Positions 45,611 through 59,609 are shown, numbered from the stretch's first letter. The stretch: 64,000 nucleotides of DNA from Lanius collurio (GCA_020086605.1 JACBWW010000045.1:2521175-2585174); one strand, 5' to 3'. The notes: generated by a model from the sequence alone, not told the origin. Translations and numbers: made by a program.

Positions 45611-47984
45611 AGCCCCTCTGGCACATCCATTTTTTCCCTGGCAATTAATGTACCAATAAATCTTACTCTTGTCACTTTATTTCCACTAAGCAGTTTACAC
45701 CGATATATTTCCATTAATGTGTTTTAAAAAATGTGCCTCAAACTTGCTTAAAGCAGCAATTTCAGGGATATTTTGTGTGGAATTCAGCTCCGTGTGGATG
45801 CAAAATAAATGTGACAGCTGTGCTTTTACACAAGCCCCACATAAACCGTGGATCACAGCAGACAAAGGTCACACTTGACGTTTATATGCAATATAATAAA
45901 TGTGTATATATATATCCGTATAATAGACATAGAAAGACTAACCTTTTAAAATGAATGGCCTTGTGTTTACCCCTGGATTGATCTGAGATGTGTTCATAAT
46001 GAATATAGAATATTTTAGGATGAATAGAAGAAATTGCCCCTTAATGTCAGAGAATTTCTCTCTGGAGACTGGTGGAAGGGGTTGGTTTGCCATAACAAAC
46101 ACCCTGTGCCAGACAAGACTAAAATAAGTTCCCATCCATCTTTTTCAACAAGCAGGCCCTGGTAAGAAAGGCCAGAACTGCTGGTGGCTGCTGAATTTTT
46201 AAGCAATGAATGGTTTACCTTGTTAAATAAAGGCCAAAAAACTATCAGAATAAGTTTACCATTTATTTTACTCATAAAGACCCATAAAATGATTAATATA
46301 TTCCCTGCTAATTGAGAGCAAACAGTGAAAGAACATAAAATCTGTTGCATCTGAAAAGCAAAATTTGGTAGCTGAATCCATGGCCAATTCCACGTGGAAA
46401 AAGCAGGAGAAACCTTTTCCTCTTAAGAAGATAATGGGTAAAAATCTCGGCACTGAAATTCCTCTTCTTTCTGCCCCTTCCACAAGTTTTCCAGGAGTCC
46501 TGTGTGACTCCTGGCCTGGTTCTTTTCCTTGTGGAACAATGTGGATCAGCACATCTCATGTTTTATTCTGGTTGATAAGAACCTATAAATTTGCCTATAA
46601 AATAGATTGAAACCTTCAGACACGGATTTAGGGGAAAAATAATCTACTCCTTTGTTTAGAGTCTCACCATACTTTTGTCCCCAATATTAAACTCTCAATT
46701 TCAGCAGTGATCCCAAATGGAATTCTTTAATTCCAGCCCCTATTTAAGTCTGGGAACCCCTCAGGAAAGGTGGAAGACCAGGCCAGCACAGGACTCTGTG
46801 AGTGCAGGCCTGCCTTAGGAACAAAAAGTTGGTTAATAATTTCACCTTTGAGAGAATTCCTGGAATCTTCAGCACTCCATCTCAGGAATCTTAGAACTCC
46901 CCAGGCTCTACCTAATCTGCAGTGCCCTGAGGATTTCATTCTGAAGTGAAATATTTGGGCTTAATTTTTGGGAGATCTTCTGAAAGAGACCCACCAGATG
47001 GGATTTGGAAATCTGAAACGCTTTGCACCAAATAAACTTTGCTGCTGCAAGCAGAACTTCAAGGACTGTTTTGACTTCCCTGGCTCGGTATTTATCCATT
47101 GCCAGCTAAACCTTACAAGTTGTGACTGGTGGTGGTTGTGATGCCCTGTGGTGATGTCCTGTGCCTGATATCCAGAATAAAGGAGATCCTTGGGAAGGAA
47201 TGCTGAGCATTCTTTGCTCTGAAAGCTCCTGGACCCCCCAGCTTTGATAAGGACAAGAATCCCTTTGTAGGTAATAACAGTGCAGAAAAATCCTTTTCCT
47301 TTCCCCCCAGCCTTTCCTTAAATCAAATTGTTCCCTTTCAATTTCCATTTAAAATAGATCTCATATCCTAACAAGGTGCTCACTGGTCATTCCAGCAAAG
47401 TGGTGCTAAAACTTCTGGCAGGCAGCTCCTTTCCAGTGAGCCTTGGGATGAAAGATCTCAAACCTGCCCACACCCCACAGGCCCCAGGGCTCCTTTGAAA
47501 CTCCAACTGCCACAACGATTCCCACACCATGGAAAAGAAATGACCCAATGTTTGCTGCCTGCACCCAGACTGCCAGGGGATGACAGTGGGGGAAAGCTGT
47601 TTTTTACAGCTGGAACTGGAAAGGGAGGCGAGGCTGGAGGCAGAGGCGGGATGTTCCAGACGGAAAAGCCGCACGGGAGGAATATTTGGCGTGAGGAGCA
47701 CAGTGACCAAACTGCCTGGGAGGAAGGCTCTGATTAAATGGGTCAGGAATTACAGGGAACAAGGCTGAGGGCAGCTTTAACTCTATTTTGAAATTCCTGG
47801 AGAGCCACAAGGACTGTGCAAGGACAGCAGGTTCCACACACAGAGGCAGCAACGGGATTGGGAAAAGCTGGATTTTGAGGAAATTTTTGCCCAGACTGTC
47901 CTTTAGTCTGGAGAGGAAGAGGGCACGGGGTTGGGGGTGGATCTAAGCCTGGGAAGGAGGAATTAAAAATAGCAGAATATAACA

Positions 47985-48130
47985 TCAGAGAACACTCAGT
48001 GAAAGGAAAGGGAAAGAGAAATGGGAAGTGGAAATGAGTCAGGAGGGAGGAAAGAGAAGACAAATGGAAAGAAATCTGGGCTTATAAAGGAAAGGCAGGC
48101 TCTGAAATGGAAGAGGGGAATTAAGGAGAA
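47985..48130 (+). repeat. Purine-rich stretch
   Basis: The plus strand is almost wholly A and G over about 120 bp (runs such as GAAAGGAAAGGGAAAGAGAAATGGG). A degenerate simple-sequence tract, with a second purine-rich patch at 48250-48350. Confidence 0.7.
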
Positions 48131-48985
48131 TCTGTCTTAACAAAACAATGGCAAGAAGCAGTGCCAAAAAAATGCTCATTCTTCCACTAGAAAATTTGGA
48201 ATTGCAATTCCATTTTTTTAATTTGCTGATTCAACTGCTCTAGGTGAGTTAATAAAAATAAAGGGGCAAGGGGAAAGAAAAATATTAAAGAAGTGGAAAA
48301 GAAAGGCCTTTGACAGAGAGGGGAGAAAAGAAAGATAAGAGGAATATTGCAATTACAACATATCCCAGTCTGAGCTTGGGTTGGGGAGCTTGAACAACAA
48401 AATCCTGGATGCCCAACCCCCCCCACGCCAACACCCCACTTATCAGGGGGATTAGCAGCCGTCCTGGAGTTTGAGTTCCAGCCCATAATAAAAATGTTTA
48501 TTTTTCCATCCTTGGACTACAATAATAACGATTCTGGTTATTTGAACTCAAGTCAAGCGAAGCCTCCCCTCGCTCACCTTCGGTGGGAGCTGCGAGCGTG
48601 GCCTCGGACACATTCCCTGGCTTTTCCCTGGCTGCACACAAACTCCTGCCTGCTGTGTGCTCTCCAGGAGGGAGCGGGGCAAGGGCAGCCTGGCAACCAA
48701 ACCTGCCTCAAGCAGCACTTTGCTGGGAGCTGCGCTGGCACCTGCAGGAGCAAACAGCCATGCTGGAGCAGATTTTCCACCCGTGTGTGCTGACCTGGTG
48801 CCTTCCACACCAGGAGTGTTTTCTCCAGCGGGGGATCTGCTCCACAGGGAACAAACCAGCACTCTGGGCTGTGCATTTGGAAAGCAGCACGATGGGAAGA
48901 GCCTGGAGGGCACTGGGAGAGGGGGTTTCCCTCAAAGGGCACTGGGACACGCCTGCTCCTCTGCAGGTGCCCTCATCCCTATTCC

Positions 48986-49120
48986 ATGGAATCGCGGAAT
49001 CCTGGGATGGTTTGGTAGGGAGGGACCTTAAAACCCATCCAGTTCCACCCCCTGCCATTGGCAGGGACACCTTCCACTACTCCAGGTTGTTCCAAGCCCC
49101 ATCCAACTGCTGTTTCTTTG
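48986..49120 (-). mobile_element. CR1 LINE fragment
   Basis: The plus strand reads CCATGGAATCGCGGAATCCTGGG and GGGAGGGACCTTAAAACCCATCC, then GGCAGGGACACCTTCCAC, a CR1 3' end in reverse complement. Confidence 0.9.
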
Positions 49121-52100
49121 CTGCTGAACCACAGAAGCAAATCAAAACCAGCAGAAATGATTTAGGACTATTAAACACTCGCTAGAAAAACAGGTGACAC
49201 TGGCACAGGGTGGTACCAGAACCCATGACCAGTTTTGTCCTCTGTGTCACTAAAATTGATGTCATTTTGATTGAAGAAATTACACCAAGTCTGGAGATTT
49301 TCTTCTGGGTTCAGTAATATGCCCAGGACTCTCTGCCCTCGCAGTGGTTTTCAGTCCTGGTTCAGCTCTGGTGGTGCCTTACAGCAAAAAAAGAGATGTA
49401 TTAAGAAGAAAATACAGGTGCTTGGCATCAGTATGGACAGGCTAGAATGGCCTGGCAGGGGATGGACGTGCAGATGGACACCACATTTTGCTGTCTGTGC
49501 TTCTTTCTCCAAGCAAGACCCAGAACCGCCTGAGAACGCTGACTCCACACCAGGACCTCCTGGCACGGACCTTCTCCCATAAAATCCCACTGAACATCAG
49601 CCCCAAATCCACAAACTTGTTGGCACAAAGGCACCATAAAAACCAAACCAAAAGCCCTGCACAGCCCACAACAAACACTGCAGGTGTTTATGGCTGCTGG
49701 AGGTGGCGAGGGATGAAGTCCAGTGCTGAGGAACACCTGGTTTATGATTCCTTCACTCGTCATGTGGCAGAGCCCACGAGCAAACACTGCATGTCCTGAC
49801 CTCGAGCTGCTCCCACACCTGCCTCTGCCCCATCCTGCAGGCTGGAAGCACAGCAGGGGCTGTTTGGAAAAGATCTTTCTGTGAGCAGGGAGGAAAAGCT
49901 GAGCTCGCCCTCACCCCTCTCCCATGCAGGAGGGAGGGCTGGAGCCCCCACCTTGCCATTGGATACCTGGAAAAACTGGAGCAGGGAAGTTGTTCCTCAC
50001 TTCCCTCAGCCCCAGTCTGGAGATGCTGTGACCACCATGTGAGGAGAAGGCTGTGGAACACGTGCCTGGTCTCTCCCACACACCTTTCCTACCTTCTGCA
50101 AGGTCTTTCTGCTCCGTTTCTCCTCAATTTATTCAGCAAAGGCCTCAACAGGAATCAAACATCTCATTTCAGTCCAGTTCCAAACCCTGTCTGTGTTTAC
50201 CCATAGATCTGTAACTCTTGCCCCAAGCCAAGAAGCAAACAAGGGAAAAAACCAACCCAAATCCAAACAGGCTGAAGAACTCTGTGCCTCACAAAAGTGT
50301 TGGGAACGGGCAGGTCCAGGCAGAGGCCTTGGGAACAACGTGGCACCTGCTGGGGCTTCTGCTCCAGAGCAGAACGTCCAGCTGGGGAACACAGGATCTC
50401 CTGTGGGATGGAGCCCATCCTGCCTCGCTCCCTGGTGTGTCAGCACCCCCAGAGCACGGGGAAGATGCAGCAGCCATGCCAGCAGTGGGATGGCACAGGA
50501 GCAGAGTTGCTCCCAGGTGGAAACAGGGACAGTTCTCCAGCTGACCTGGTCACAGGGCTGGGTCAGGCCTGCTTACCTGGGAATGTGCTCACATTCTGAG
50601 TAACTGGAGCCTTGGAAATAAAACCAACAATCATTTAAACACAGAGCTGGAGGATCCTCGTCCTCAAAGGAGAAAGCCAAAATAAGTTCATTTACAGGGC
50701 TCTTATAAATCAGAGGGAAGTTGTTTAACAAACCATCTCTGAGGTGCTTTCTTGCTGCTCTGCATGAAGAGAACATTTCCAGGACACTGCAGAAGTACCT
50801 GAATCCTGTGTTTTTATCCCAAACAGGGGATTTCACTCCCTGGGGTGGGCAGGGGCTCGTTTCCCTGTATGGAATTCAGCTGTGAAAGGTCTTTGGCGAG
50901 CAGAACAGGCACCAGAGCCAATGTCTGGAGAACAGAGAGGAGGGGAAGGGGAAAAAAAAAGGGAAAGAAAACAAGCAGAATAAATCTGAATTGTAACAAA
51001 ATTACAGCCTGTATTGAAATCTCCACATTTGGAATTGATTTTTTCCATCAGACAAAAGGCTGAGGATTCAGTTGTTGAAACCCTGATCTCTTCTTTAACT
51101 TGTTCTGAAGGGCACATCCAGGGGAGCTGCAGGTGAGCCCTCAGCAGTGGAGGACTGATACAACCTGGAGTATTCCTGTGTCAGGTGCACTGTGATGCTC
51201 ATCCCTTTGTTTGGGCTGTTTCCTTCCTGCTGGGCACATGGAGCAGCTTTCCTACCTTTCCACAGGTTCACTTGTTTTTCTGGCTGCTGCCCTTGTTTTA
51301 ACTCCCCCCACCTCACTTTTAGGGAGTGAAAACCCATTTCCCACCACATTGGCACCAAAATTTCCCTCAGCCTTGTGCATGGAAGGTTTGATGTCCATCC
51401 CTGGGCCGAGTGCTGGAAGCTGTGGCACCTTCGGGAAAAGCTGCCCGTGCTCCATGATCTGCCTGCTCCCTGTCCACATGGGACTTCAATTGTTTCACTC
51501 CAGCTCTCCATTGTCTCTCTTCAGAGCTCTATTTCTTTCCTATCTGGCATTTTCCTCCCTGTCCCCAAACAACCTCATTTACTTGCTCTCTCCTACAATA
51601 ACCCCATTCCTCATTATTGTTTCCATTCCTTTTTTTTGTTTGTTTTATTTTTTATTTTTCACTTGATGGAGGCCTGGGGGCCCCTGCTCTGCATTGGGGG
51701 CTCCTCTTCCAGCCACAAGATGTTGGAGCTGGAGCACCATCCTCTTCCCATCGGATCGGTGTCCTCAGCACTGCAGAGGGGACTCACCCTGCTCCAACGA
51801 GCATTTTCTATCTGATATATTTTTTATCAGTGCAGAGCCATGAATCAGGTCTGGGATGCAAATAAGAAGCAGCCACATGGCATGAGGCAGTCGGGAGCAC
51901 TTCAGGCTAAAGAGGAAAAAAAAAACCCAACAACCCACCCAGCAAAAGGCAGAGATGCAGCTGTGAAGAATTCAAATATTGGCTCCTCCAGGAAACCTCC
52001 ACGTTGTCTCCATTACTGAAACCTACTTATTTGTTTGGGGCTAATCATCTCCAGTTTGAGATTGGCATGGATCTGGTTTTCCATCCTCAGAGGGAAGGTC

Positions 52101-52625
52101 CAAGCACTGATACTCCATGTGAGGTGGTGGCACAAGGAGCATTTCTCAGCTGGCAGAGCAGATCTCCAGGAGACAACCTGCGAGTAGAATTGTTGAGGAC
52201 ACTTTGGGGGAGCAAGCAGAAAAAAACCCCAAACTGGCCCCTTCCCACATTCCCCATCTCTTGATACGAAAAATCCTCCTTGCTGCCTTCCCTGCTGCTG
52301 TGCCCGGTGCTGGAGGCTGCTGGGAGCGGGGAGCTTGGGGAGCCCTTCCAAAGGCTCTGCTCCAGGAGTGCTGGCATTGCCATTCCCCTGCTCTGGAGAA
52401 GGGACTGGTGGCTCCAGAGGCTGCAAATGGGACTGGAGCAGCTGCCAGCTGGGGTCATGGATGTAGGGATTGTCTGTGATGTTCCAGCGGTGAATTTTCC
52501 AATCATCTGTGAGAAAAGCAGAGGGAATAAAGGGAGGTGGAAGCAGAATGTGGGGGTGACATTTCCTGGGATGTGCCTTGAAGCTGTCTCTGCAGGGCAG
52601 TGCTCCTGGCCACCACCCCTGGTGC

Positions 52626-52656
52626 TCATCCTGAGCTGGTGGTGAGCTCAGGATGA
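52626..52656. other. Perfect 12-bp inverted repeat
   Basis: Arms TCATCCTGAGCT (52626-52637) and AGCTCAGGATGA (52645-52656) with a 7-base loop GGTGGTG. No gene context explains it. Confidence 0.85.
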
Positions 52657-55547
52657 ACTTTCCAGCTGGACAAGGTGGTGGAGAGTGGCCAGCATCAATC
52701 CCTGCCCCTCTGCTTCACTTGCACACTGGGAATAAGTCACTTCCCAGGGCACTCAGGAGCCCTGACTTGTTAGGGGTGAGATAACGGGTGAGATAGGCAG
52801 GAGGAGGGCAAATTTGTGTTAGAGCTGTGAGAGGTGGGTGAGAACTTCTGTGTGCCAGGAAGGGATTTGGGATCTCTGATCCCAGAGTTCCTCTGTCTTG
52901 GTGAGGGATGAGGTGGCTTCCAGCAATGACATTGCCCCATTCCCACCTCCTGAGACAACGTCTTTGAACCACCTCATGCAATAAAAAGCTTGGAATGACT
53001 CTCTCTGATCTTATTCATGCTCAACATTTCTACTGGAGCCAGGGGAAAGCCTCCAAACAGGAAATATTTGTACCCATGAATGGCCTCCTGTGACCGGTCA
53101 CCCCGGAGAGCCTCCCCCCAGTGACACGTGTCACCTCAGTGCCTGTTCCAGATGCTTCTCTAAAAACAAACACACATTTTGAGAGAACTACAGGACTCTC
53201 GTTCCATTAAAAAAATGAAGTAATGTGCTTTTCACTTCCCCTCTTTGCTGTTACTTCATCTTTTCTCCCCAAACAGTGCTGGCAGCGTCCTCAGGCAGTG
53301 TGTGTGGGACATGCACAGGGCTGGCCTTTTGTCACGGTGTCACTCAGCGAGGTTTGTTAATCCCTGCTCTTCTCAAAGGTTACGTGGCTTTAAAATCCTC
53401 CTTCTGATGGATAAAATGCTGTCAGCGCCTCCTTAGGGGGCCCTGACCCCTTTAACTGTGGGAGAGGGGACAGAAAATGCCTCACCAATATCAGGGTCTT
53501 GCTCAGCGTTGCCTTTTCACCGCTGCCCGTGGTTGTCCTATTAATGTGTTTCTATAGAAAATCAAGCAAAATCAATCAATTCAAGTCCTCAAATATAGAT
53601 CACTCCATCCAAAAGGAGCCCAGACTGTGTTTGTGTGAGCTGGGATGGCAAGGTGGTGTTGCTGCACTGAGCTTAAGGAAAAGCCCCTGAATTTTAACAT
53701 AAAATAGAAACAAAAATATTCCCCAATCTACTATTTTCTCAAACAGCCCCAAATATCCCTCTCCCTACAACGCCTGCAGTTTGTATTGACATAATCCCTG
53801 TAGTTTGGATAAAAAGCTGGTGTTTTGTTGAAATTTCAATTTTCCAGGGAAAGCAGGGGATGAAGCTATTTATATATTTTTTTCCTGTAATGGAATTACA
53901 TTTGGGGTTGAAACTTCAGCTTTAACTTTTTGCCATCACTCTCCTTGCCTCATGAGAGGGAAGTATTTTTCTGGCTGTGTAGTTTTTCTAGTTTTGATGG
54001 CTAATAAAACATATTTCTACTTTTCCCAACTTCCTTCTAAGAGTGACTTTACCCATGAATTGTGCCCTCTCTGAGTATGAAGTGTAAGAGCTGCCTCCTC
54101 CTCCAGCAGTCCTTGCTGGAGCACAGTTGTTTCAGAGGAACATCCAGTAGAAATAAACAGAGAAAAATCAAAATATACAGCTCTGCTGAGGGGTCAGTGC
54201 TGGTGGAGGAGGCCACGAGCTCGGGCACCTCGCTGGAAGCTGTGGAGGCTGATGAGATCCCTGCCTGAGTTTACATAAGCTCAGTGTAATATCGGATGTT
54301 TGCTGGGGTTGTTTCATCAGCAGAATTCCCACCATGGGAGAGAGTTACCATAATTGGACATTTAATTTGAGTTGAATCATTGGTGCCACTTTCTGTGGCT
54401 CTGAGTGCTCCTGCTCAGCACTGCCCAGTGCTTCCAGTGCCCTCTGCCACGGGCAGATGCACCAGGGATGTCTGCTGACCCTCAAAACAACCTCAGATTC
54501 TATCGATTAGTTTTAGTTTTAATTACAGTGGGAGCAAACCCTACCGTCAGCTGGTATGAGTGGCACAGTTCAGATGTGAACAAGCTCCTGACAGATCCCA
54601 GGAGGATCTACACCCAGGAGCTGAGGATGTGCAGGACTGTCCCCCAGCGCTTTGGCATCCATTCCTCAGCACCTCTGTTCCATTAGTTCACATCCTTGAG
54701 GGCTCTTTTTCCTCCCACAGGATATGATTAACCCTGACTGGAGTCATCACACTGCATCCCGAGAGGAAAATCCACCTGAGCTCAGCCTCTGCCCCCCTCC
54801 AGTCCTGCCCAGCCTGGGATTCCTCGTGCATGGCTTGGGACAGGTCTGGGCCACCTCAGCACTGGGGCTGGGCTGCCCTCACCGAGGGGTCTCAGCCTTG
54901 CTCCAGTCTCTCCTCTGGAGCTGGGGACCACAAGCCCTTCCCCACAGATGAGGGTGCTGCTCCAGGTTTGTAGGGAAGCTGCTGCCCTGCCCTTCCCACC
55001 TGAGCTCCAGGAAAGGGCGAGGAGGAACCCAAAGCAGCTCTGGAGTCCTGTGAACCTCTGGCACAGTGAGTCGGGGTGACAAAGGACATGAGGAGTGTGG
55101 GAGGAGGTGCTGCTGACAGGAGGCAGCAGCTCAAGGCCAGTTTGGGGGAACTTTTAATTCCATTTTCCTTGAAAATTTGTGGTGAAAGGGCAGCATAGCA
55201 TTTTGCAGCCCTCACTCACGTAAGCAGCTTCCTGCTGTGAGTAACGTGGGGAGGACAGGGTAGAGAGAAGGGCTGTCTCAGGGTTACTCAGAAAGGAAAT
55301 AAAGCCTCTATGATCCTGGGACAGATGCAATTCTAACAGTCCAGCCACAGGCTGCCTTTTGCAATAACTGCTCCCAAACCCAGCAGCTTCGAGTCAGCCC
55401 TTTGCAGCCTCCTGGGCTGGCTGGACAAAACACCTGCAGGAACCTCCTGTCCTGTGTGGAGAGAGATTCCCACAGCAGGGACATGGTGACATTGTCCTTG
55501 AACCCTCCAGGTGTTACTGGGGGGCTCATGGGGTTGTGGGGAGCCTT

Positions 55548-55922
55548 AGAATCATAAAATACCCTAAACTGGAAGGGACCCACAAGGATCAGGGTCCAGC
55601 TCCTGGCCCTGCACAGACACCCCAACAATCTCCTGTGCCTGGGAGAGGTGTCCAAATGCTTCTGGAGCTCTGGCAGCCTTGGGGCCATGACCATGCCCTG
55701 GGGAGCCTGGGCATTGCCCAGCACCCACTGGGGGAAGAACCTTTTCCTAAAATCCTGCCTAAACCTGCCTTGACACAGCTCCATCCGTTCCCTGGGGTCC
55801 TGCCCCTCTCACAGGGAGCGGAGATTGGAGCTGCCCCTCAGGAGGAGCTGCAGCTCCTGAGGAGTCTCCCCTCAGTCCCCTCTTCTCCAGGCAGAACAAC
55901 CCAAGTGACCTCAGCCTTGCTG
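55548..55922 (-). mobile_element. CR1 LINE fragment
   Basis: The plus strand reads AGAATCATAAAATACCCTAAACTGGAAGGGACC, later GGGGGAAGAACCTTTTCCTAAAATCC and a CTGCAGCTCCTGAGGAG block. It is the reverse complement of a CR1 3' region of a different subtype from the copy at 63102. Confidence 0.9.
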
Positions 55923-58109
55923 AATTTAAACTCAAGCAGATCACCAGGGAGTCATATTCCTCACAAATAAAGGGATTTTAACAGGCCAAACCCAAACCAA
56001 ACTCTCTTTAGTCTTTGCCACCCCCAGCAGAGACCTGCAGCAGTGATCCTGGACTTGGAGTTTTTATTCATGATCAGAATCGTGGGGTTTTGCTACCTCC
56101 TTCCATCCCCAGCCCAGTGAAGATCCATAGGAATGGATTTATTGACCTAACAAAGGGCCCTTGCTTTGCTCCCAGAGCAGCCTGGTTTCCTCTGAAGCGT
56201 AAGAAACCACATTGACAGGAGCAAAACGGGCACATTTCCCCCTCCAGTGAAGTCTGCAAATATTCCAAATAGTTGTTGGGAGAAGCAGGGTTGAGTTCCC
56301 AACCTTGCTGATCCCAAGAGGGATTTGTAACCCCAAGTGTCAGACTGGGCTTGTCATCCTCAGGTTTGCTTTCAGGAATATTTCTAAGACATTTTATTGC
56401 TTACTGAATGTTTCAAAAACATTTTAGTGCTGATGATATTTTAGAATCTGATGGGATTTTCTTCATTTTTGCTTCTTAATTTTTGCCCCAGTAATCAGGT
56501 CATACCCCGTGTAGGTGAAGGATAAAGGGCTTGATGTTCTCCCTGCCACCACATGGGAGAAATCCCTCTCCTAAAGTCAGACCACAGTGGAAATGGGAAA
56601 AAAATTACTAAATTAAGATTCAGCTGAAGAATTAACTCCTGCTAAGGGACCCAGAGCTTCTCAGTGCACAGATCCCTGGGGAATCCAGGCAATAGGAATG
56701 GATTGAGCCCCTCCAGCCCCAAAATACATGCCCAGGGATGATTGGGGGGGAGGGGAAGGGGGGGCAGGAGGCACCATGCTCAGAGTGGGAATGAGAGGAA
56801 ATCTCTTTTACTGCCAGTGCTTGGACTTTATTGCTCATTAAACTGAAGGGCTGGTGGCTTCTCACATCCTGCAGGAGTTTTATGGGAAAGCAATTTATGG
56901 AATAAGGGTGGCCACGTTCCATGGGCAGTTTCTCAACTTCCCAGCTGTGCCCGTGTGGCAGCTCCCTTTCCTTTGGTGGGGGACAGGCAGGACCATTCCG
57001 TTCCCATAACCAGTGTCTGGCAGAGCTTTTCACCCACAGCTGTACTGGTTTGGTCAGAAATAACCCTCCCAGAACCCACCCAGGCCGAACTGTCACGAGG
57101 AGGTGATGCCCAAGGATGCTCCCGCTGTACTCACCAGCAGCTCCCAGGGCCATACTGGGACAGTCATCCTATGGAAAACCAGCGGGTTTTAGGCAAAGTC
57201 GAGCGTGCAGTTGGAGCCCAAGGCAGGGGGAGGACACTGGGTCCTCCGGGGGCTGGGTCCTTCCCAGCTGGAGCATCCATCCTGAAAAATGGGAAAAACC
57301 AAAAGGAAAGCAGAGAGGGAAACCCAAAGATTGTGAAATAAAATGCAGGCGGGGGTGGGAGGGGAGGAACGAGGGGGTCAACACCAGAGGAAAGAGGACA
57401 ACGTGACAGGAGAGGAGCTGGGGCTGGACTAAATGGGAAGAGGAAACCTCGGCAGCCACAGGCGGCGGCTGCGGGAGTGGCTCAGCACTAGGGGACACCC
57501 TCGGACCAGAAACTGCAGCAGAAAAAGCCCAATTTCAACCAAAAACCCAACCCAGTCACTTTCGTTTTCTATGCGTCTCTGTAGCTGCACCAGGGTGACA
57601 CTTGGTCCCCTCATCCCAGCTCCTGTCACCGTGTACAGCCCCTAAAAATACCGCAATTCCTAACTTGCCTCATCCCAGTAAACAATTCCTGTTTCTCTGC
57701 ACAGCTTTCTCTCCAGGTTCCTACTCCTGAGCAAAACCTGCCCCGGATTTGCCACCAGGGTGGCACTTTTCTGTGTCCCCAGGGCAGGGGCATTGCCCGG
57801 CTGTCACCTGGAGCTGATGGCAAAGTCCCTCCTCATCCCTCTGGGATGGAGCTTTACAACCCAACACCCCCCTGCAGCCCCTTTTTTTTGGGAAAAGCCG
57901 AGGAGAAAACATTCCCTCAGAATGTTTCCTCAGCAGAGTTTTCTGTGCAGGAACCTGGATTTGTGATGTGTCACCACACAAAGCAGACCAAAAAAAATCC
58001 CCCTCACCAAGAGCATCCCCGCCCTCCAAGTGTCTTCCAAGTATTTTCTGGCTGTAAATCCCAATTTATCCGGGCTCCAGCTGCTTTTTGTTGGGCTGCT
58101 TCACCTCTG

Positions 58110-58149
58110 CAAGGGCTACCAAGACCATCAGAAGTCTTGGTAGCCCTTG
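58110..58149. other. Perfect 16-bp inverted repeat (hairpin)
   Basis: Left arm CAAGGGCTACCAAGAC (58110-58125), 8-base loop CATCAGAA, right arm GTCTTGGTAGCCCTTG (58134-58149), with no mismatch. Pairing does not extend beyond the arms. It lies between FNDC3C and CYSLTR1, about 1.4 kb below the likely CYSLTR1 poly(A) site. Confidence 0.92.
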
Positions 58150-58497
58150 AAGTTTTGGCTCCAACAGGTCCCCAGACAGCAGTTCCAGGTGGTGGCCTGA
58201 ATCCAGGGAAGTTGGGCTATGGCAAAGGCTAGTTTGGCTGGAACAAAGTAATTCCCCCATAATCTCAGCAACATCTGTGCTGCTCTAAGTGTTTATTACA
58301 CCCCCATAAATTATTATTATTGAGCAAATATTACACCCTGGTGCTCTGTACACATAAAGTTTTATTGTAGGGAAGAAGAATCGATAACAGGGACTTTATA
58401 ATGAGCCACAGAAAAAAACCCAGTCATTAAAATTTCACTTGCAATGTTTCCATTTCATTTTCAGGAATGTTTTTTAAAACAGGCTTTCCTATTGCAC

Positions 58498-58520
58498 AAA
58501 AAAAAAAAAAAAAAAAAAAA
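58498..58520 (+). repeat. Poly(A) tract, 23 bp
   Basis: An uninterrupted run of A. No recognisable retroposed gene sits upstream on the same strand and no target-site duplication was spotted. Confidence 0.95.
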
Positions 58521-59597
58521 GCTGCCATTTCCTTTGCCATTACTGTTGTCTCATTCAAATTAAAAAAAAAGGCAAATGGTTAAAAAAATACCTCTGGTAC
58601 AATAAAAATGCTTTGCAATATATACATAAATATATACTCACATTTTGCTTTACTGTACAGTATTTTAAGCTTTGGGAATGGGCATGATATTCCTGCATAT
58701 TCCAAAACTCTGTCTCCCATGAATATTTTTATTTACAGTTGCACAATGCCTTTAAAGCCCAGAGACACAAGTGGAATACTCAATGCTGACCCTTGAAAAA
58801 GGGTTTTAGCCAATTCTTCCACTTCTTTCCCTGAAAAAATTGGAAATCCTTCCAATTCTTTTCCCTGAACGTTTTGCAGCTCTGGTTTTGAATTCTTGGC
58901 TCTGCCCTCTGGGGGTTTATGGGGTCTCTAACTCTCCTCTACAGCAGCAGCTTTCAGCCCTCTGCCACTTTATCCTTCAAATTTAACAAAGGAATTTCAG
59001 ATCTCCTTGGAAATTCACATCCATCATTTGTCCTGCAGGTGAATTTGTTTTTTTTAAGTGCCTTTTGCTGAGCCAGGGCTGTGAATTCCCAATCTAATTA
59101 TCTGTGCAGATAATTTCTCCAGTAGATGCCTGTCCAAGCCAAACTCCTTTTGCTCACTGTTATTCTTCACTAGGAAAACTGTTTTCTTTATTCAAGATAA
59201 CATCAAGTAACTTCATAAATACCATATCCAAACACACTTGCTGTTCATTTATCAAGTCCTTCTCCAACTGAGAGCTTTAATCCTACAAGAATTTCTATTT
59301 CTGCTGGGATGTGTCGCACATCTCGGGCTGGGCTCTGCTCCAGCAGGGGCAGGAGTGCTGCCTTCCTGCAGGTCTACTGGAAAAGTATGGGAAGGTTTCC
59401 CTCCATCCAAGGGTTTGAAGTTTTTCTTTACAGAAGAAACACAGCCCAATGTTTTTTCAGCATCACATCTCATCCAGACTCAGATTTTGGACCTCCAGCT
59501 CTTCGTAAAGATCTTTCCAAGGGACTCGTGTTGACTCTTTGCTGGCAGGTGTGGGTGAGGTAAACACTCTGGAACAGGATCAAACATTCTGAAGAGC

Positions 59598-59609
59598 TTT
59601 ATTTTTATT
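59598..59609 (-). terminator. CYSLTR1: Double poly(A) signal of CYSLTR1
   Basis: Two abutting AATAAA hexamers on the minus strand, about 810 bp beyond the stop codon, with a T/G-containing stretch (GTGTTTACC) downstream. It implies a 3' UTR of about 0.8 kb; more distal signals exist near 58.36 kb. Confidence 0.5.

Larger units (their letters stand above)
44881..58360. other. Intergenic region between FNDC3C and CYSLTR1
   Basis: About 13.5 kb. Only CR1 fragments, a purine-rich stretch, a poly(A) tract nearby and two perfect hairpins are recognised. The open frames present are short and lack similarity to families I know. Confidence 0.6.

Noticed and set aside
58498..58520. A processed retrogene ending in this poly(A) tract
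   Set aside because: No coding similarity and no obvious target-site duplication upstream.
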